DNA from: CBDATW01 sp965200605
GTDB taxonomy: Bacteria > Bacillota_I > Bacilli_A > CBDATW01
Length of the DNA: 64,000 nt
NCBI GenBank assembly: GCA_965200605.1
Contig: CBDATW010000002.1
Location: 1-64,000, forward strand
Reading direction: 5' to 3'
The position numbers and the translations under genes were made by a program. A model generated the notes under the pieces. That model was not told the origin of the DNA. It searched no databases and saw only the letters and a program-made list of their open reading frames with translations. Below, one piece after another: positions 49,216 to 61,647 of the stretch. Positions within the stretch are counted from its first letter, which is position 1. The number at the start of each line of letters is the position of its first letter.

Positions 49216-51696
49216 ATGCCAAAATGAATGAATATTAAACCAGAAGAATTTTTTGAAGCCAAGGATGTAGATCTTGGAACAATTCCATTAATGAAGTATA
49301 AAAAAACATTAAATGATGAAATTAAAGAAAAAAAATCTTTCAAAAGAAGATGCCTTAGAAATTTATAAAGAAATGTATTGAATACGTCTTTATGAATCAT
49401 TTTTGGATGAAATTAAAATTAAATCAGAATGAAATGGAATAAAATATGGTTATTATGGACCAGCTCACATGTCAACTGGACAAGAAGGAGCAGCAGTTGG
49501 TCACCACTTTGCTATGGATAAAGATGATATTATCATGTCATCACACCGTAACCATGGTGAAGTAATTTCCAAAGGTCTATCAGCTATTTACAAAATGAAT
49601 GAAGATGAATTTGAACCAATTATGAAAGAATATAATAATGGTGAAATTCTTGCTGCTATTGAAAAAACTTCATATAAATTTAAGTCTATAAGAGAAAAAA
49701 ATGATTTTCTACTTTATTTATGGATTTATGTGTGAAGTTTGAGGCAAAGCTACAGGATTTAACCGTGGTCTTTCAGGTTCAATGCACCTCTTTTTCCTTC
49801 CGTTTGGAGTTGGACCAAATAATGCTATTGTTGGAGCGCAAGGCTCTCTTGCTCTTGGAGCAGCTTTATTTAAACTAAACAACAAACAACCAGGTATTTC
49901 AACAGCCATTGTTGGAGATGGTGGTGTTGCTGTTGGTCCGGTTTGGGAAGCACTAAACTTTGCTGCAATGGACCAATACCAAGAACTATGAGAAGGAGAT
50001 TATAAAAAGCGCCCGCCATTTATGCTAACTGTAATGAACAACGGATATGGTATGGGTGGTCAAACTATTGGTGAAACAATGGGTAATAAAGGGGCGGCTA
50101 GAATTGGTGCTGCAATTAACCCAGAGGCAATGCATGCCGAGGTTGTTAATGGACAAAATGTTCTTGCTGTTATTGATTTAATAAAACGTAAAAAAGAAAT
50201 TTTGCTTAAAGGTGATGGGCCAATAATTACTGAAATTAGAACATATCGCTATAATGGTCATTCATCTGGAGATCTTGAATCATATCGTGTTCCAGAAGAA
50301 ATCGATGAATTTAAAAAATATGATCCTCTGGTATTATTTGGAAAAGAACTAATTGATGCACAAGTTGCAAGTCAAGAAGATATTGATGCAATGGAGCAAG
50401 AAATCATAGATGTTTTTACAGAAATTTTTAAACTTTCAATTGATCCAGAAATCACAGGAGAATTAGATTGAAATTCAAATGAAGTTCTTGAAGATATGAT
50501 GTTATCAAGATCTAAAAAAGAAATTACAAATTTCAAAAAGATTGAATTATCTCAACCACTAGAAGACAATCCTCGTATTCAAAGAATTGCAAAACGTTCA
50601 CGTTATGCATATGATAAAGAAGGAAAACTTCTATCAAAAATGAGAACAATGCAAATGCGTGATGCTATTTTTGAAGCAGTACTTGATCGCTTTACAAAAG
50701 AACCATCACTAATTGGTTATGGAGAAGAACTAAGAGATTGAGGAGGAGCTTATGGTGTTTACCAAGGCTTAACAGAAGCTCTACCTTATAATAGATTCTT
50801 TAACTCGCCAATTGCTGAGGCAGCTATTGTTGGTACAGCAATTGGTTATGCAATTATGGGTGGTCAGGCAATTGTGGAACTTGAATACTTTGATTTTCTA
50901 TTTAGAGCTGGTGATGAAATTTCAGCCCAACTTTCAAAATGAAGAGCAATGTCAGGTGGAGAATTGCAAATGGCAGTTGTTATTAGAACCAACATTGGTT
51001 CAGGATATGGAGTTCAACACTCGCAAGATTATTCAGCTGTTATTTCAGCCATCACTGGTATTAACCTAGTAATTCCTGCAACACCATATGATGCCAAAGG
51101 CCTACTAAACTATGCATTATCAATTGGTGATCCAACAATCTTTGTTGAAAACTCAAAAACTATATGATAAACCTGAAATGTTTGTTGAAGGTGGAGTTCC
51201 CAAGGAATATTATGAAATTCCATTTGGAGAAGGAATTCATCGCTCAAAAGGAGATGATATCACTCTAGTTACACTTGGGGCATCTTTATATAGAGCAATG
51301 GAGGCCAAAGAAGAGTTAGAAAATACTTATGGACTTTCAGTTGAAGTTATTGATATGAGATCTGCTGTTCCATTTAATTATGAAATTCTAATTGAATCAG
51401 TTAAGAAAACTGGAAAAATTGTATTTATCAATGAAGGGTTTGAAAGATCAAACTTTATGAAAAATGTTTCTCAAACCTTAATTGAACTAGCATTTGATCA
51501 CTTTGATGCCCCACCAGTAGTTTTGGGTGCTAGAAACTGAATTATGCCGGGTGCTGAATATGAACAATTTATTTATCCTCAAAAAGATGATATTCTCTCA
51601 GCTATTCATGAAAAAATTATGAGATTGGATGGATATGTTCCAACTAAAGTACACACTAAGGCTGATCAAATAAGAAAAGCTAAAAAAGGTGTTTAA
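49216..51696 (+). CDS. Single-chain E1 (alpha-beta fusion) of a 2-oxoacid dehydrogenase, three +1 frameshifts
   Basis: After removing one base from each A-run at 49328-49335, 49695-49701 and 51155-51159, one frame of about 825 residues results. The first half is E1 alpha (TPP motif VGDGGVAV to VMNNGYGMGG, YRYNGHSSGDLESYR). The second half is E1 beta (SPIAEAAIVGTAIGYAIMGG, QHSQDYSAVISAI, PTIFVENSK). No stop or start separates them (junction about residues 415-450), so this is a fused E1, unlike the usual separate PdhA and PdhB. Substrate (pyruvate, branched-chain acid or acetoin) is not decided by sequence. AAAGGAAA precedes ATG 49216. Confidence 0.85.
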
Positions 51697-51702
51697 TAAT
51701 AG

Positions 51703-51732
51703 AAAAAGCATTTGCTTTTTTTTTTTTTTTAA
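51703..51732 (+). terminator. Terminator of the dehydrogenase operon
   Basis: AAAAAGC, loop ATTT, GCTTTTT and a long T-run. Confidence 0.8.
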
Positions 51733-51858
51733 TAAACAAATTAGCATATTTATTATGATGGATCAATCCAAGATATTCAAAAACTTTTATTATAAATTAT
51801 AAAAAAACTAGGAATATTTATTTTTTTTGGCTATGTATATTATGGGAGGAAATATATT

Positions 51859-52385
51859 ATGGAGTACATAAAAGGAAAAATTATTTCACAACAAAAAGAT
51901 AATTATATATTCGAATCTTCAAATATTGGCTATAAGCTATTGGGAAAATCCTGAAAAAATAAAAGATATTGTTTATATTCAAAAAATAATTAATACAAGA
52001 AGTTTAGAATCAACAATTTATGGTTTTGCCACTATTGAACAAAAGGAATTATTTAATGAATTAAACAAAATTAAGGGTTTTGGGCCAAATTCAGCATATA
52101 AATTAATTTTAAACAATTCAATTGTCCAAATAGAAAAAGCTCGCCAAAGTGGCAATATTTTTACTTTAAATACAACTGGAATTAAACCATCTCTTGTTGG
52201 GTTAATAGTTGATGTAAAAAACAAAAACAGTGAAGCAGAATTGATGCTAATTAAAAAAAACATTGGAAAAATATGGATTTGAAGTAAATAAAATTAATGC
52301 AGCTATTAAAAATGTTTTTAAACCTAATTTAAAGATAGATAAAAATATTTTAAATTTAATTAAGGAAATTAATACATTAACCTAA
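51859..52385 (+). CDS. ruvA: Holliday junction helicase subunit RuvA (two +1 frameshifts)
   Basis: Three frames join into 174 residues: MEYIKGKIISQQKDNYIFES, then WENPEKIKDIVYIQKIINTR with TIYGFATIEQKELFNELNKIKGFGPNSA (helix-hairpin-helix), then EKYGFEVNKINAAIKNVF. The shifts are near 51935 and in the A8 run at 52253-52260; each is one base too many. RuvA holds the four-way junction for RuvB. GGGAGG upstream. The stop shares a base with the ruvB start. Confidence 0.88.
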
Positions 52386-53292
52386 TGGTATTTAAATTAA
52401 AAGACTTTATTGGTCAAGAAAAAATAAAAAAACAATTAAATTTATTTATTTTTCCTATGTTACAAAACACAAATCACTGTGATCATATTTTGCTTGAAGG
52501 CCCACCTGGTACTGGTAAAACAACTCTTGCAGAAATTATTGCAGTAGAAAACAAGTTGGATTTCAAAAAAGTTATTTCACCAATTATTAAAAACAAATCT
52601 GATTTAATATCGCTTTTTTGTGATATCCAAGAAGGAACTATCATCTTTTTTGATGAAGTTCATCGCCTAGAATCTGCTATTGAAGAAATGCTATACCAAA
52701 TAATGGATGAAAAGAAGTTGAATATCACCATGGGAAAAGATGGTGATTCACGATTTGTAACAATTGATATACCTGATTTTACAATAATTGCTGCTACAAC
52801 TCTTTCTGGTCTATTATCAAAGCCATTTAAGGATAGGTTTGGTTTTAGACTTTATATGTCTAATTATTCATCAAGTGATATTCAATTAATTATTAAAAAT
52901 AATTTAGAAAATAGTTTATCTAGCGATATCTTAGATTATGTAACATCGCATAGTAAAAATATTCCTCGACTAGCAATTAATATTACAAAAAGAATAAATG
53001 ATTATCACAATTATAAAAAAAAGAAATTTAAATAAAAAAGATATTCAAGAAGTGCTTAATTTACTTGGATATAAATTTGGTCTAAATCGTCATGATTTAG
53101 AGTATTTAGCAATATTAAAAATATCAGGGCCACTATCTCTTGATACTATTGCTAAAAAATTAACAATGGAAAAAGTCAATATCACATCTGATATTGAACC
53201 ATATTTATTAAAAAAAATCATATATTGAATTAAATTCAAAAGGCAGAAATATAACATTGAAAGGTATAAAATTGCTTAAAGAAATATCTTAG
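52385..53292 (+). CDS. ruvB: Holliday junction helicase subunit RuvB (two +1 frameshifts)
   Basis: Reconstructed 301 residues. Walker A in LLEGPPGTGKTTLAEIIA, Walker B in FFDEVHRLE, sensor region AATTLSGLLSKPFKDRFGF, then the winged-helix C-terminus (NRHDLEYLAILKISGPLSLDTIA). Single extra A residues in A8 runs at 53015-53022 and 53210-53217 break the frame. It drives branch migration with RuvA; RecU (44.2 kb) resolves the product. Slightly short of the usual 330. Confidence 0.9.
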
Positions 53293-53340
53293 CTTTATGG
53301 TATAATATTATCGTTATAAATTTATTTATAAGGAAAATTA

Positions 53341-55752
53341 ATGAAAAATAAGTTAAAATTTAAATCATTTAGAGGCGGAATAAGAATATTTATTTTATTT
53401 CTTTTTGTTTCAACATTATTTTTTGGAATGTTTTCTAAAAAAAGTTTTGTAGTTGGTAATGTTAAAAAAGGCATTGAATTTTCTGGTGGTGTTGAAATTT
53501 TATCACAAGTAAAATCATCAACTGATTCAGAAATTGATATGAGTGGTGTTACCAATACAATTTCTAAAAGAATTGATGCAGCTGGTGTTAAAAATCCACA
53601 AATTGATATTGAATCTGGATTAAATGATGAAGGTCAAACAGTTTCAAAAATTAGAACAACAGTAGCTGGTATAGATGATAGTGAAATTGAATCATTAAAA
53701 GAATTAATTACAACTCAAGGTCTAATTTCATTTAGAGATCCAGATGATAATTTTCTTGCTAAGGGAACAGATTTTCTTGTTGCTAATGGCGCATCACTTG
53801 CTTTCCAAGATGGCCAACCAATAGTTTCACTTCAAGTCAAAGATAGAGAAGTTATTAGAGATATATCAAATTCATTAAAATATAGACAAAATGGTAAAAA
53901 TCGTCTTGTAATATGAATTGATTTTGATCCTGAATCTGATTCATTTGAAAAATATCAAGAGTTAAATAGAACTGGCAAATGTTTTACTAGTAAAGATCCA
54001 GCTGAAATAAAATTATGTAATAAAGTTATTTCTGCTGCTAGTGTTGACGCAGAGTTAAATGGAGATATTATTATAACTGGTGGATTTACTGCTGAATCAG
54101 CAAGAGAATTAGCTTCATTTATCAACTCAGGTTCTTTTGAATATAAATTAACAGTTGATGAAGTTAACACTGTTGCTGGTAAATATGGTGATATTGCCTT
54201 CCAAAGAGCAGTTAAAGCTTCATATATAGCAGTAGCAACTGTTTCAATTTTTATGCTTTTAATTTATGGTTTGGGTGGAATGTTTTCTATTCTCTCACTA
54301 TTAATTTATCTTTTTGCAGTATTATCAACCTTTAATTGACTTAGGAGGGGAATATGGTCCTGATACCATTGCTGCTTTAATTATTGGTTTTGGTATGGCA
54401 GCTGATGCTTCAATTATTTTATTTGAAAGATTTAAAGATGAACTTTTAAAAGGAAGAGACATCAAAACTTCCTTTGATCAATCTAATAAAAAATCACTTT
54501 CATCAATTATTGATGCCAACATCACAACTTTTATTGTTGCCTTTATTCTATTTCAATTTGGGTCTAGAACAGTTAAAGGTTTTGCCATTATGCTTTCACT
54601 TTCAATTTTCTGAACCGGAGTAATTATTGTTGGTATTACAAGATTTAATCTTGATCTATTAATTAAATCAGGATGATTTAAAAATAAAAAACATTGATTT
54701 GGAGTTTCTAAAAAACATATTCCAGATTCACCACAAAGAGAAGCAATTTATAAAGGCAAGTGAAATAAAATTGATTTTATTGGGCAAGCTAAAAAATTAA
54801 TTGCCTTTTCAAGTATTATAATTGGTTTGGGATTATCAACAGTTGGAGTCATTGGTTCAAATAACTCAATTCAGTTTACTGGAGGAACAAGAATTTCTAC
54901 TCACACCACAGTTGATTATGAAGATAATCAGAAAGCACAATGAAATTAAAGATGACATTTCAGCATATATTGAAAAAAACACAGGTGCAAAAATTAATGA
55001 AATTGTTGTTGGTAAAAATCAAGATAATAAATATAGTATTACATTTAATACCAAAGAAAATATAGTAGATAAATGAAGTGCAACTAAATTGGAGTTAAAT
55101 AAAAAATATCAAGACTATACATTCAATTCTTCTATAATTTCATCTAATGTTGCCAAAAACACTTTCTATAATGCATTAAAATCAATGTTATGAGCAATAC
55201 TGGCAATTATTGCATATATATCTGCTCGCTTTAGATGATCCTATTCTATTGCTGCAATTATAGCTTTGATTCATGACTCGTTAATTGTTTATGCAATATT
55301 TGCATTATTGAGATTAGAAATTAATGTAGCTTTTTATTTCGGCAATTTTGGCTATTATTGGTTATTCGATTAACGATACCATTGTCTCTTTTGATAGGAT
55401 TAGAGAAAACATAAATGCAAGACCTAAATCTGATTTAACTATAATTGAATTAAAAAACATTGCCAATAAAGCAATTAGGCAAACAGTTACAAGATCACTT
55501 TTTACAACTATTACTACTTTAATAGCAATTATTTCACTTATTATATTTGGTTCAAAAGCATCAATGTTATTTAACATTGCAATGTTGGTTGGGCTAATTG
55601 CTGGTACATATTCATCAATTTGAATTGCTGCCTATTTCTGAATTATATTTGAAAATATCAGAATTAAAAGATTAAAACAATTGGTTTATAAACCAATGCC
55701 AAAAATTCCAGGAGAGCCTGATGAAAATATATTCCCAGGCATAAATGACTAA
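53341..55752 (+). CDS. secDF: Fused protein-export membrane protein SecDF (three +1 frameshifts)
   Basis: Reconstructed 802 residues. The SecD half has an N-terminal membrane segment, VKKGIEFSGGVEI, the large extracytoplasmic domain and GFGMAADASIILFERFKDE. The SecF half has SIQFTGGTRI, and SAILAIIGYSINDTIVSFDRIREN. Extra bases lie near 54331-54333, near 54929 and in the T5 run at 55331-55335. It helps Sec export using the ion gradient. Own TATAAT before; one-base overlap with apt. Confidence 0.9.
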
Positions 55753-56264
55753 TGAACTTAAAAAATTATATAGCAACAATTAAAGACCACCCAGTTAAGG
55801 GCATAATCTTTAGAGATATTACACCATTACTAAAAGATGGGGATGCTTTTAATTATTCACTTGAATTAATGTGCAAGTTTGTAAAAAAAGTAAAGCCTGA
55901 TGTTATTGTTGGTCCTGAATCAAGAGGATTTATATTTGGTACACCTCTAGCTTCAAAATTTAATATTGGTTTTGTCCCAGTAAGAAAACCCGATAAATTA
56001 CCAAGAGAAGTTATAAGTTATTCATATAAATTAGAATATGGAGAAAATAAAATGGAAATTCACAAAGATGATATTAGCTCAGGGCAAAAAATACTCATTG
56101 TTGATGATCTTTTAGCAACTGGAGGAACTATTGAAGCTACAATAAAGTTAGTAGAAAAACTTGGTGCAGAAGTTGTTGGTTGTGTCTTTTTAATTCATCT
56201 AAAAGATTTAAATGGTCTTGAAAAATTGAAAGATTATAATGTTAAATTTTTATTAGAATATTAA
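55752..56264 (+). CDS. apt: Adenine phosphoribosyltransferase
   Basis: 170 residues. GIIFRDITPLLKDG at the start and the PRPP-binding motif ILIVDDLLATGGTIEA. It salvages adenine to AMP. Shares the final base of secDF. Normal length. secDF-apt-rel is a familiar Firmicute order. Confidence 0.96.
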   Translation: MNLKNYIATIKDHPVKGIIFRDITPLLKDGDAFNYSLELMCKFVKKVKPDVIVGPESRGFIFGTPLASKFNIGFVPVRKPDKLPREVISYSYKLEYGENKMEIHKDDISSGQKILIVDDLLATGGTIEATIKLVEKLGAEVVGCVFLIHLKDLNGLEKLKDYNVKFLLEY

Positions 56265-56266
56265 TT

Positions 56267-56289
56267 AAAACCTGTAAAAAACAGGTTTT
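56267..56289 (+). terminator. apt terminator
   Basis: AAAACCTGT, loop of A, ACAGGTTTT. Confidence 0.75.
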
Positions 56290-56316
56290 ATTATATAATA
56301 ATACAAAGGAGTAATT

Positions 56317-58422
56317 ATGCTAATTCACTATAAAGATATTACAAATGTTGTAAAAAAATATTTATCCAAAGAACAATTAGCGTCTCTAGACAAAGCTTTT
56401 AAATATGCATTACAAGCTCACAAGGGACAAAAACGAGCTTCTGGAGAGGATTATATTCATCACCCATTGGCAGTAGCAATGAACCTTGCTATTCACAGAG
56501 CATCAGCCAATACCTTAATAGCAGGCTTGCTTCATGATGTAGTAGAAGATTGTAATATTTCTCTTGCTGAAATTAAACAAGAATTTGGTGATGATATTGC
56601 AGCTCTTGTTGATGGAGTAACCAAAATTGACTCATTAACTAACACTAAAAGATCAAACATTTCTGCCTCTAATATCAAAAAAATATTGCTTTCTGGAGTT
56701 TCTGATGTTCGTGTTTTGATTATTAAACTTTGTGATAGATTGCACAACATCCAAACACTTGATGCTTTAAGTGATGAAAAAAAACAAAGAATTGCTCGGG
56801 AAACTCTTGAAATCTATAGCCCACTTGCCTTAAAACTTTCTCTATTTGATATTAATAAAGCTTATGAAGAGGAAGCTTTTAAATGAGCTTTTCCTAAAGA
56901 AAATCAATTTATTGAAGATAAACTAAAAAGAGCAAAAACCACAGCTTTTCAAATTCATAGTGAAATTATTGCTAAAATTAATCAAAAACTAAAAGAAGTA
57001 GGAATAAAATCTGCAGTTGTTTTATCAAGACAAAAAACCAATTACTCAATTTATAAAAAAATTTATCAAAAAGGTAAAAGATGAGAAAAATTATTTGATC
57101 TTTTAGCTGTAAGAATAATTGTTAAAGATATATCAGAGTGTTTTTCTGTTTTAGGCTTGATGCACAATAACTTCAAACATATTCCCAAAACTTTTAAAGA
57201 TTATATTACAATTCCTAAAGCTAATGGTTATCAGTCACTTCACACATGTTTATCTTATCAGGGATTTATTTTTGAAGCACAAATCAGAACTAATGTGATG
57301 AATCAAAAAGCTAATATTGGAATTGCTTCTACTTGGACATATAAAGATAATGAAAAAACAGATATGCTAACTAAGGCTACAGAAGCTCATAGTTGAATTC
57401 AAGATATTCAAAACCTTTCAAATGAAAAATTAAAAGATAAAACATTTGTAGAAAATGTTTATTCAAATATTACTACTCGCAATATTTATACATTCACTCC
57501 TGATAATGAAATTATCATTATTAATCGTGGTGCTACAGTAATTGATTTTGCTTATAAAGTTCACACAAAATTAGGTGATCATTTCAATTATGCTGTTGTT
57601 AATAACCAAAGGGTTGATTTTGATCATGAGCTAACAAATGGCTCAGTTGTTGAAATTTTTACATCCGATGAAATTAGGACTGTAAATAAATGATTAAGTG
57701 CTGCCAAAACAAAGTATGCATATTCCAAGATTAAAAAATCACTTAAAACAATTGAAGATAAACACAAAAGTAAATATGCCAAAATCGGAGAACAAATTTT
57801 ATCAAAGTTTTTAACAAAAAAAGAGCTTAAAAGATTAGATAACAAAAAAATTGGAACAAAATTTGAGCTAGATCTTGATTCACATAAAGATATTTATGAA
57901 GCTATTGGTAGAAAAATAATTTCTTATGAAGACATTCCCTATATTGTAAAACTATCAAAAAATAGATCAATTAATGATGGACTAAATGATTTATTTATAG
58001 TAGATGATAAAAGTTTTACAGGTAAAATTAAAATTGCAAAATGCTGCAAGCCTATACCCGGAGATATTATTACTGGAATAAAAAAAAGAAATATTTTATC
58101 AGCCCATAGAATAGTTTGTCATAATAATAAAGATAATAAAAATAAAAATTTCAATATAGCTTGAAAAAATATTTATGATAAAAGCCTACAGCCATTCAAT
58201 GTAGAATTATATATTAGATACAATCCCTCTGAATTAGCAATTAATGCAATAATAAATAGAGTTATTAGAAATAAAATTAATATAAACAAAATTAAATCAA
58301 AAACAAAAAATAAAGAATTAATCCTTGTTGTTGATGTTTATAATCTAAATCAATTATCTTTACTTATTTCTGCTATTCAATCACTTGCCTTTGTAAGAGA
58401 GGTATTTAGATATAAAGTTTAA
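56317..58422 (+). CDS. rel: RelA/SpoT-family (p)ppGpp synthetase/hydrolase
   Basis: 701 residues. HD hydrolase domain (YIHHPLAVAMNLAIH and GLLHDVVEDCNIS), synthetase domain (VVLSRQKTNYSIYKK to IPKANGYQSLHT), TGS domain (YTFTPDNEIIIINRGATVIDFAY), the zinc-type AKCCKPIPGDIITGI block and a C-terminal ACT-like domain. It controls the stringent response. The frame is intact, in contrast to its neighbours. AAAGGAG upstream. Confidence 0.95.
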
Positions 58423-58437
58423 AAAATACATATATGT

Positions 58438-58490
58438 TATAATATCCATAGGATATTATGAGGGAACTCTTCTATCTAGGGAGTTTTTCT
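58438..58490 (+). promoter_or_regulatory. Promoter and structured leader of the DUF896 gene
   Basis: TATAAT at 58438-58443 overlaps a perfect AATATCC-ATA-GGATATT palindrome (58441-58457). A second stem AACTC/GAGTT (58465-58485) is followed by TTTTTC, resembling a weak attenuator. Regulation is inferred. Confidence 0.45.
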
Positions 58491-58500
58491 TGGAGTAAGC

Positions 58501-58692
58501 ATGAAAAAAATGGAAGATTTAATCAAGGAAATTAATGAATTTTCAAAATTAGCAAAGCAAAGAGAATTAAGCAAAGATGAATTAAAAAACCGTCAAGAAT
58601 TAAGGAATCAATATCGTAAATTATTCAAAAAGGGCTTTGAACAAAAACTGCAAAATATCAAAATTGTTAATGGACAAAAATCAAAGGAGTAA
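58501..58692 (+). CDS. DUF896 (YnzC-like) protein
   Basis: 63 residues. LIKEINEFSKLAKQRELSKDELKNRQELRNQY is the DUF896 signature; helical hairpin. Its role is unknown in general (linked to SOS response in B. subtilis). It leads the hisS-aspS-tkt run, three bases before hisS. Confidence 0.88.
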   Translation: MKKMEDLIKEINEFSKLAKQRELSKDELKNRQELRNQYRKLFKKGFEQKLQNIKIVNGQKSKE

Positions 58693-58695
58693 ATT

Positions 58696-59896
58696 ATGTT
58701 TATCAAACCCAAAGGCACACAAGATATTTACAAAAACATCTCTGTTTTTCGTTTTGTTGAAAATCAATTTATAAAAACTGTTAAATTATTTAACTATTTA
58801 GAAATTAGAACTCCAATTTTTGAAGATGCCAATCTTTTTGCTTCATTAGGTCAAGAGAGCGACATTGTTCAAAAAGAACTTTATCAATTTAATGACAAAG
58901 CCAATAGAAAATTAGCTTTAAGGCCAGAGGGCACTGCCTCTGTCATTAGAGCATTTATTGAAAATAAAATGTATATTGAAAATAATATATCAAAACTATT
59001 TTATATTGGAAGTATGTTTAGATATGAACGTCCTCAAAAAGGAAGAAAAAGAGAATTTAGTCAAATTGGAATTGAACAAATAGGCCCAATCGATACTTAT
59101 GCAATTGCAGATACAATTATTATGGCTGATTTCTTTTTAAAATCCTTATTATTAAAAAACTATTTAGTTGTTTTAAACAATTTGGGAAGCTTTAAGCAAA
59201 GAAAACAATACATAAATGATTTAAAAGAATATTTTAAAAATAAATTAAATGATTTATGCAAGTGATTGTCAAAAACGTTTTGCAAAAAATCCTTTAAGAT
59301 TATTAGATTGTAAAGTGGATAAAATTTCTCCTGACACACCTAATATCAATTCTTATTTAAGTGAAAAATCCAAAAAAGAATTTGCAAAATTAAAAGAAAT
59401 ACTAAAAAAAGCAAATGTTAAATTTAAAGAAGATAATAATTTAGTTAGAGGACTTGATTATTACACTAATGTAGTATTTGAATTTATTCCCAATAATCAA
59501 GATGGATCACAATCTACAATTTTAGCTGGAGGTCAATATAGTGGACTAGTTAAAAAGTTAGGTGGAAATGATATAGATGGAATTGGGTTTGCAGCTGGTG
59601 TTGATCGAATTGTTAATTTACTTTTAGAAAAAGATCATAAATTAAAGGAAGATAATCTTGATGTTTATATATGCACACAAGATTCATGAGATAAAGTAAA
59701 TGAAATTTCATCAAAATTAAGACAAGCCGATATTAAATGTGATTTTTCATTTAATCAACTTGATGTTAAAAAACAATTTAAAAAATCAAATCAAAATAAT
59801 ACTAAATGAGTTATTTTAATCGAAAAAAATCAATTAACATTAAAATCACAAAATAGCAATGAAGTAATTAGAGATAATATTGAGAAATATTATTAA
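58696..59896 (+). CDS. hisS: Histidyl-tRNA synthetase (one +1 frameshift)
   Basis: Reconstructed 399 residues. Motif 1 near KPKGTQDI, motif 2 MFRYERPQKGRKREFSQIG, histidine motif LVRGLDYYTNVVFE, motif 3 GIGFAAGVDRI. An extra A at 59260-59261 (GCAAGTG where GCAGTG restores LCSDCQKRFAKNPLRLLDC) breaks the frame in the middle of the catalytic core. The C-terminal anticodon domain is present. AAAGGAG before ATG. Confidence 0.92.
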
Positions 59897-59917
59897 AAAA
59901 ATCAAGGAGAGTAAATA

Positions 59918-61646
59918 ATGTCATATAGAACACATAATTGTGGCCAATTAACCAAAAAAGATATAGGAAAAAATGTTATTCTTTCTGGTTGAGTTCAAAA
60001 ATCAAGAAGAATGGGTCAAAAAGTATTTATCGATATAAGAGATAAATATGGAATTACCCAAATTGTTTTTGATAATAATTCACCATTTGTTAAATTAGCT
60101 AATGATTTACGATCTGAATTTGTTATAAGAGTGGAAGGTAAAGTTATTGAAAGAAAATCAAAAAATTCCAAAATGCCAACTGGGGATATTGAAATTATAG
60201 CTTCTAATCTTGTAGTTTTAGCTCAAGCCAAAACTACACCCTTGATTATTGATGATACAACAGATGCCCTTGAAGATGTTAGAATGAAATATCGATATCT
60301 TGATATTAGAAGAAACCCTATACGAAAAAATATTGAACTTAGACACAAAGTAACAAAATCTATTAGAGATTTTTTGGACAATCATGATTTTACTGATGTT
60401 GATACTCCCATTATTGACCAAAGCAACAATTGAGGGAGCAAGAAATTATGTTGTGCCATCAAGAATAAATCAAGGTAAATTTTATGCCCTACCTCAATCG
60501 CCTCAATTATTTAAACAATTACTAATGATTGGTGGCCTTGAAAGATATTATCAGATTGCTAAATGTTTTAGAGATGAAGACCTTAGAGCAGATCGTCAAC
60601 CTGAATTTACTCAACTTGATATAGAAGCATCATTTTTAGAGCAAAAAGAATTTCAATCGTTAATTGAAAAATTATTTCAAAAAATATTTAGAGATATTAA
60701 GGGAATTGATATTAAAATACCATTTGATAAATTGTCTTATCATCAAGCAATGACTATATATGGATCAGATAAACCTGATGTAAGATTTGATTTAAAATTA
60801 AATGATGTAACAGATATTTTTGACAATACTGAATTTACCATTTTTAAATTAGCAAAAAATATTCAAGCTATTTCATTTGACCAAATTATTGAGAAAAAAC
60901 AAATAGCAAAATTAGAATATATAGCAAAAGAATATGGAGCAAAAGGACTAATATGAGCCTATGTTGAAAATAATGATATTTCTTCACCAATTGCTAAATT
61001 TTGTAAAGAACAATTACTTGATGTTGCAAATCAATTAAAATCAAGTGATAAATCAACTCTATTATTTGTAGCAGATCAAAAAGAGATAGCACAAGTTTCT
61101 CTTGGAGCAGTTAGATTAGAAATTTCAAAAATCTTTAATTTAACTAAAAAAGATGATTATAATTTAATTTGAATAGAAGATTGACCACTATTTGAAAAAA
61201 GTGATGATGGCAAATGAATATCGGCACATCACCCATTCACTTCGCCAATAAAAGATCATTTGGAGAGCTTTGTTAAAGATCCACAAAAAGCACTAGCTCA
61301 AGCATATGATTTGGTTCTAAATGGTTATGAAATTGGAGGTGGCTCTGTAAGGATATTTAATCAAGAAGTGCAAAGAAATGTATTTAAAACACTTGGATTA
61401 AGTGATTATGAGATTAAAGAGCAATTTGGATTCTTTATTTCAGCCTTCGATTATGGAACACCGCCTCATTGTGGTATTGCATTTGGTATAGATAGGATTG
61501 TAATGCTCTTGTCGCCAAATGCCCAAAGTATTAGGGATGTAATTGCATTCCCCAAAAATTCAAATGCCATTTGCCCGATGAGCGAGGCACCAAGTAAAAT
61601 TTTGGATCAAGAATTAAAAGAATTAAAAATTAAAATAGGAGATTAA
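59918..61646 (+). CDS. aspS: Aspartyl-tRNA synthetase (one +1 frameshift)
   Basis: Reconstructed 575 residues. N-terminal OB domain (GWVQKSRRMGQKVFIDIRD), motif 2 CFRDEDLRADRQPEFTQLD, motif 3 GIAFGIDRIVML, plus the bacterial GAD insertion. Near 60410-60415 the sequence reads CCCATTATTG where CCCATTTTG would give the conserved TPILTKATIEGARNYVVPSR. hisS-aspS order is common in Firmicutes. AAGGAG before ATG 59918. Confidence 0.94.
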
Positions 61647-61647
61647 A

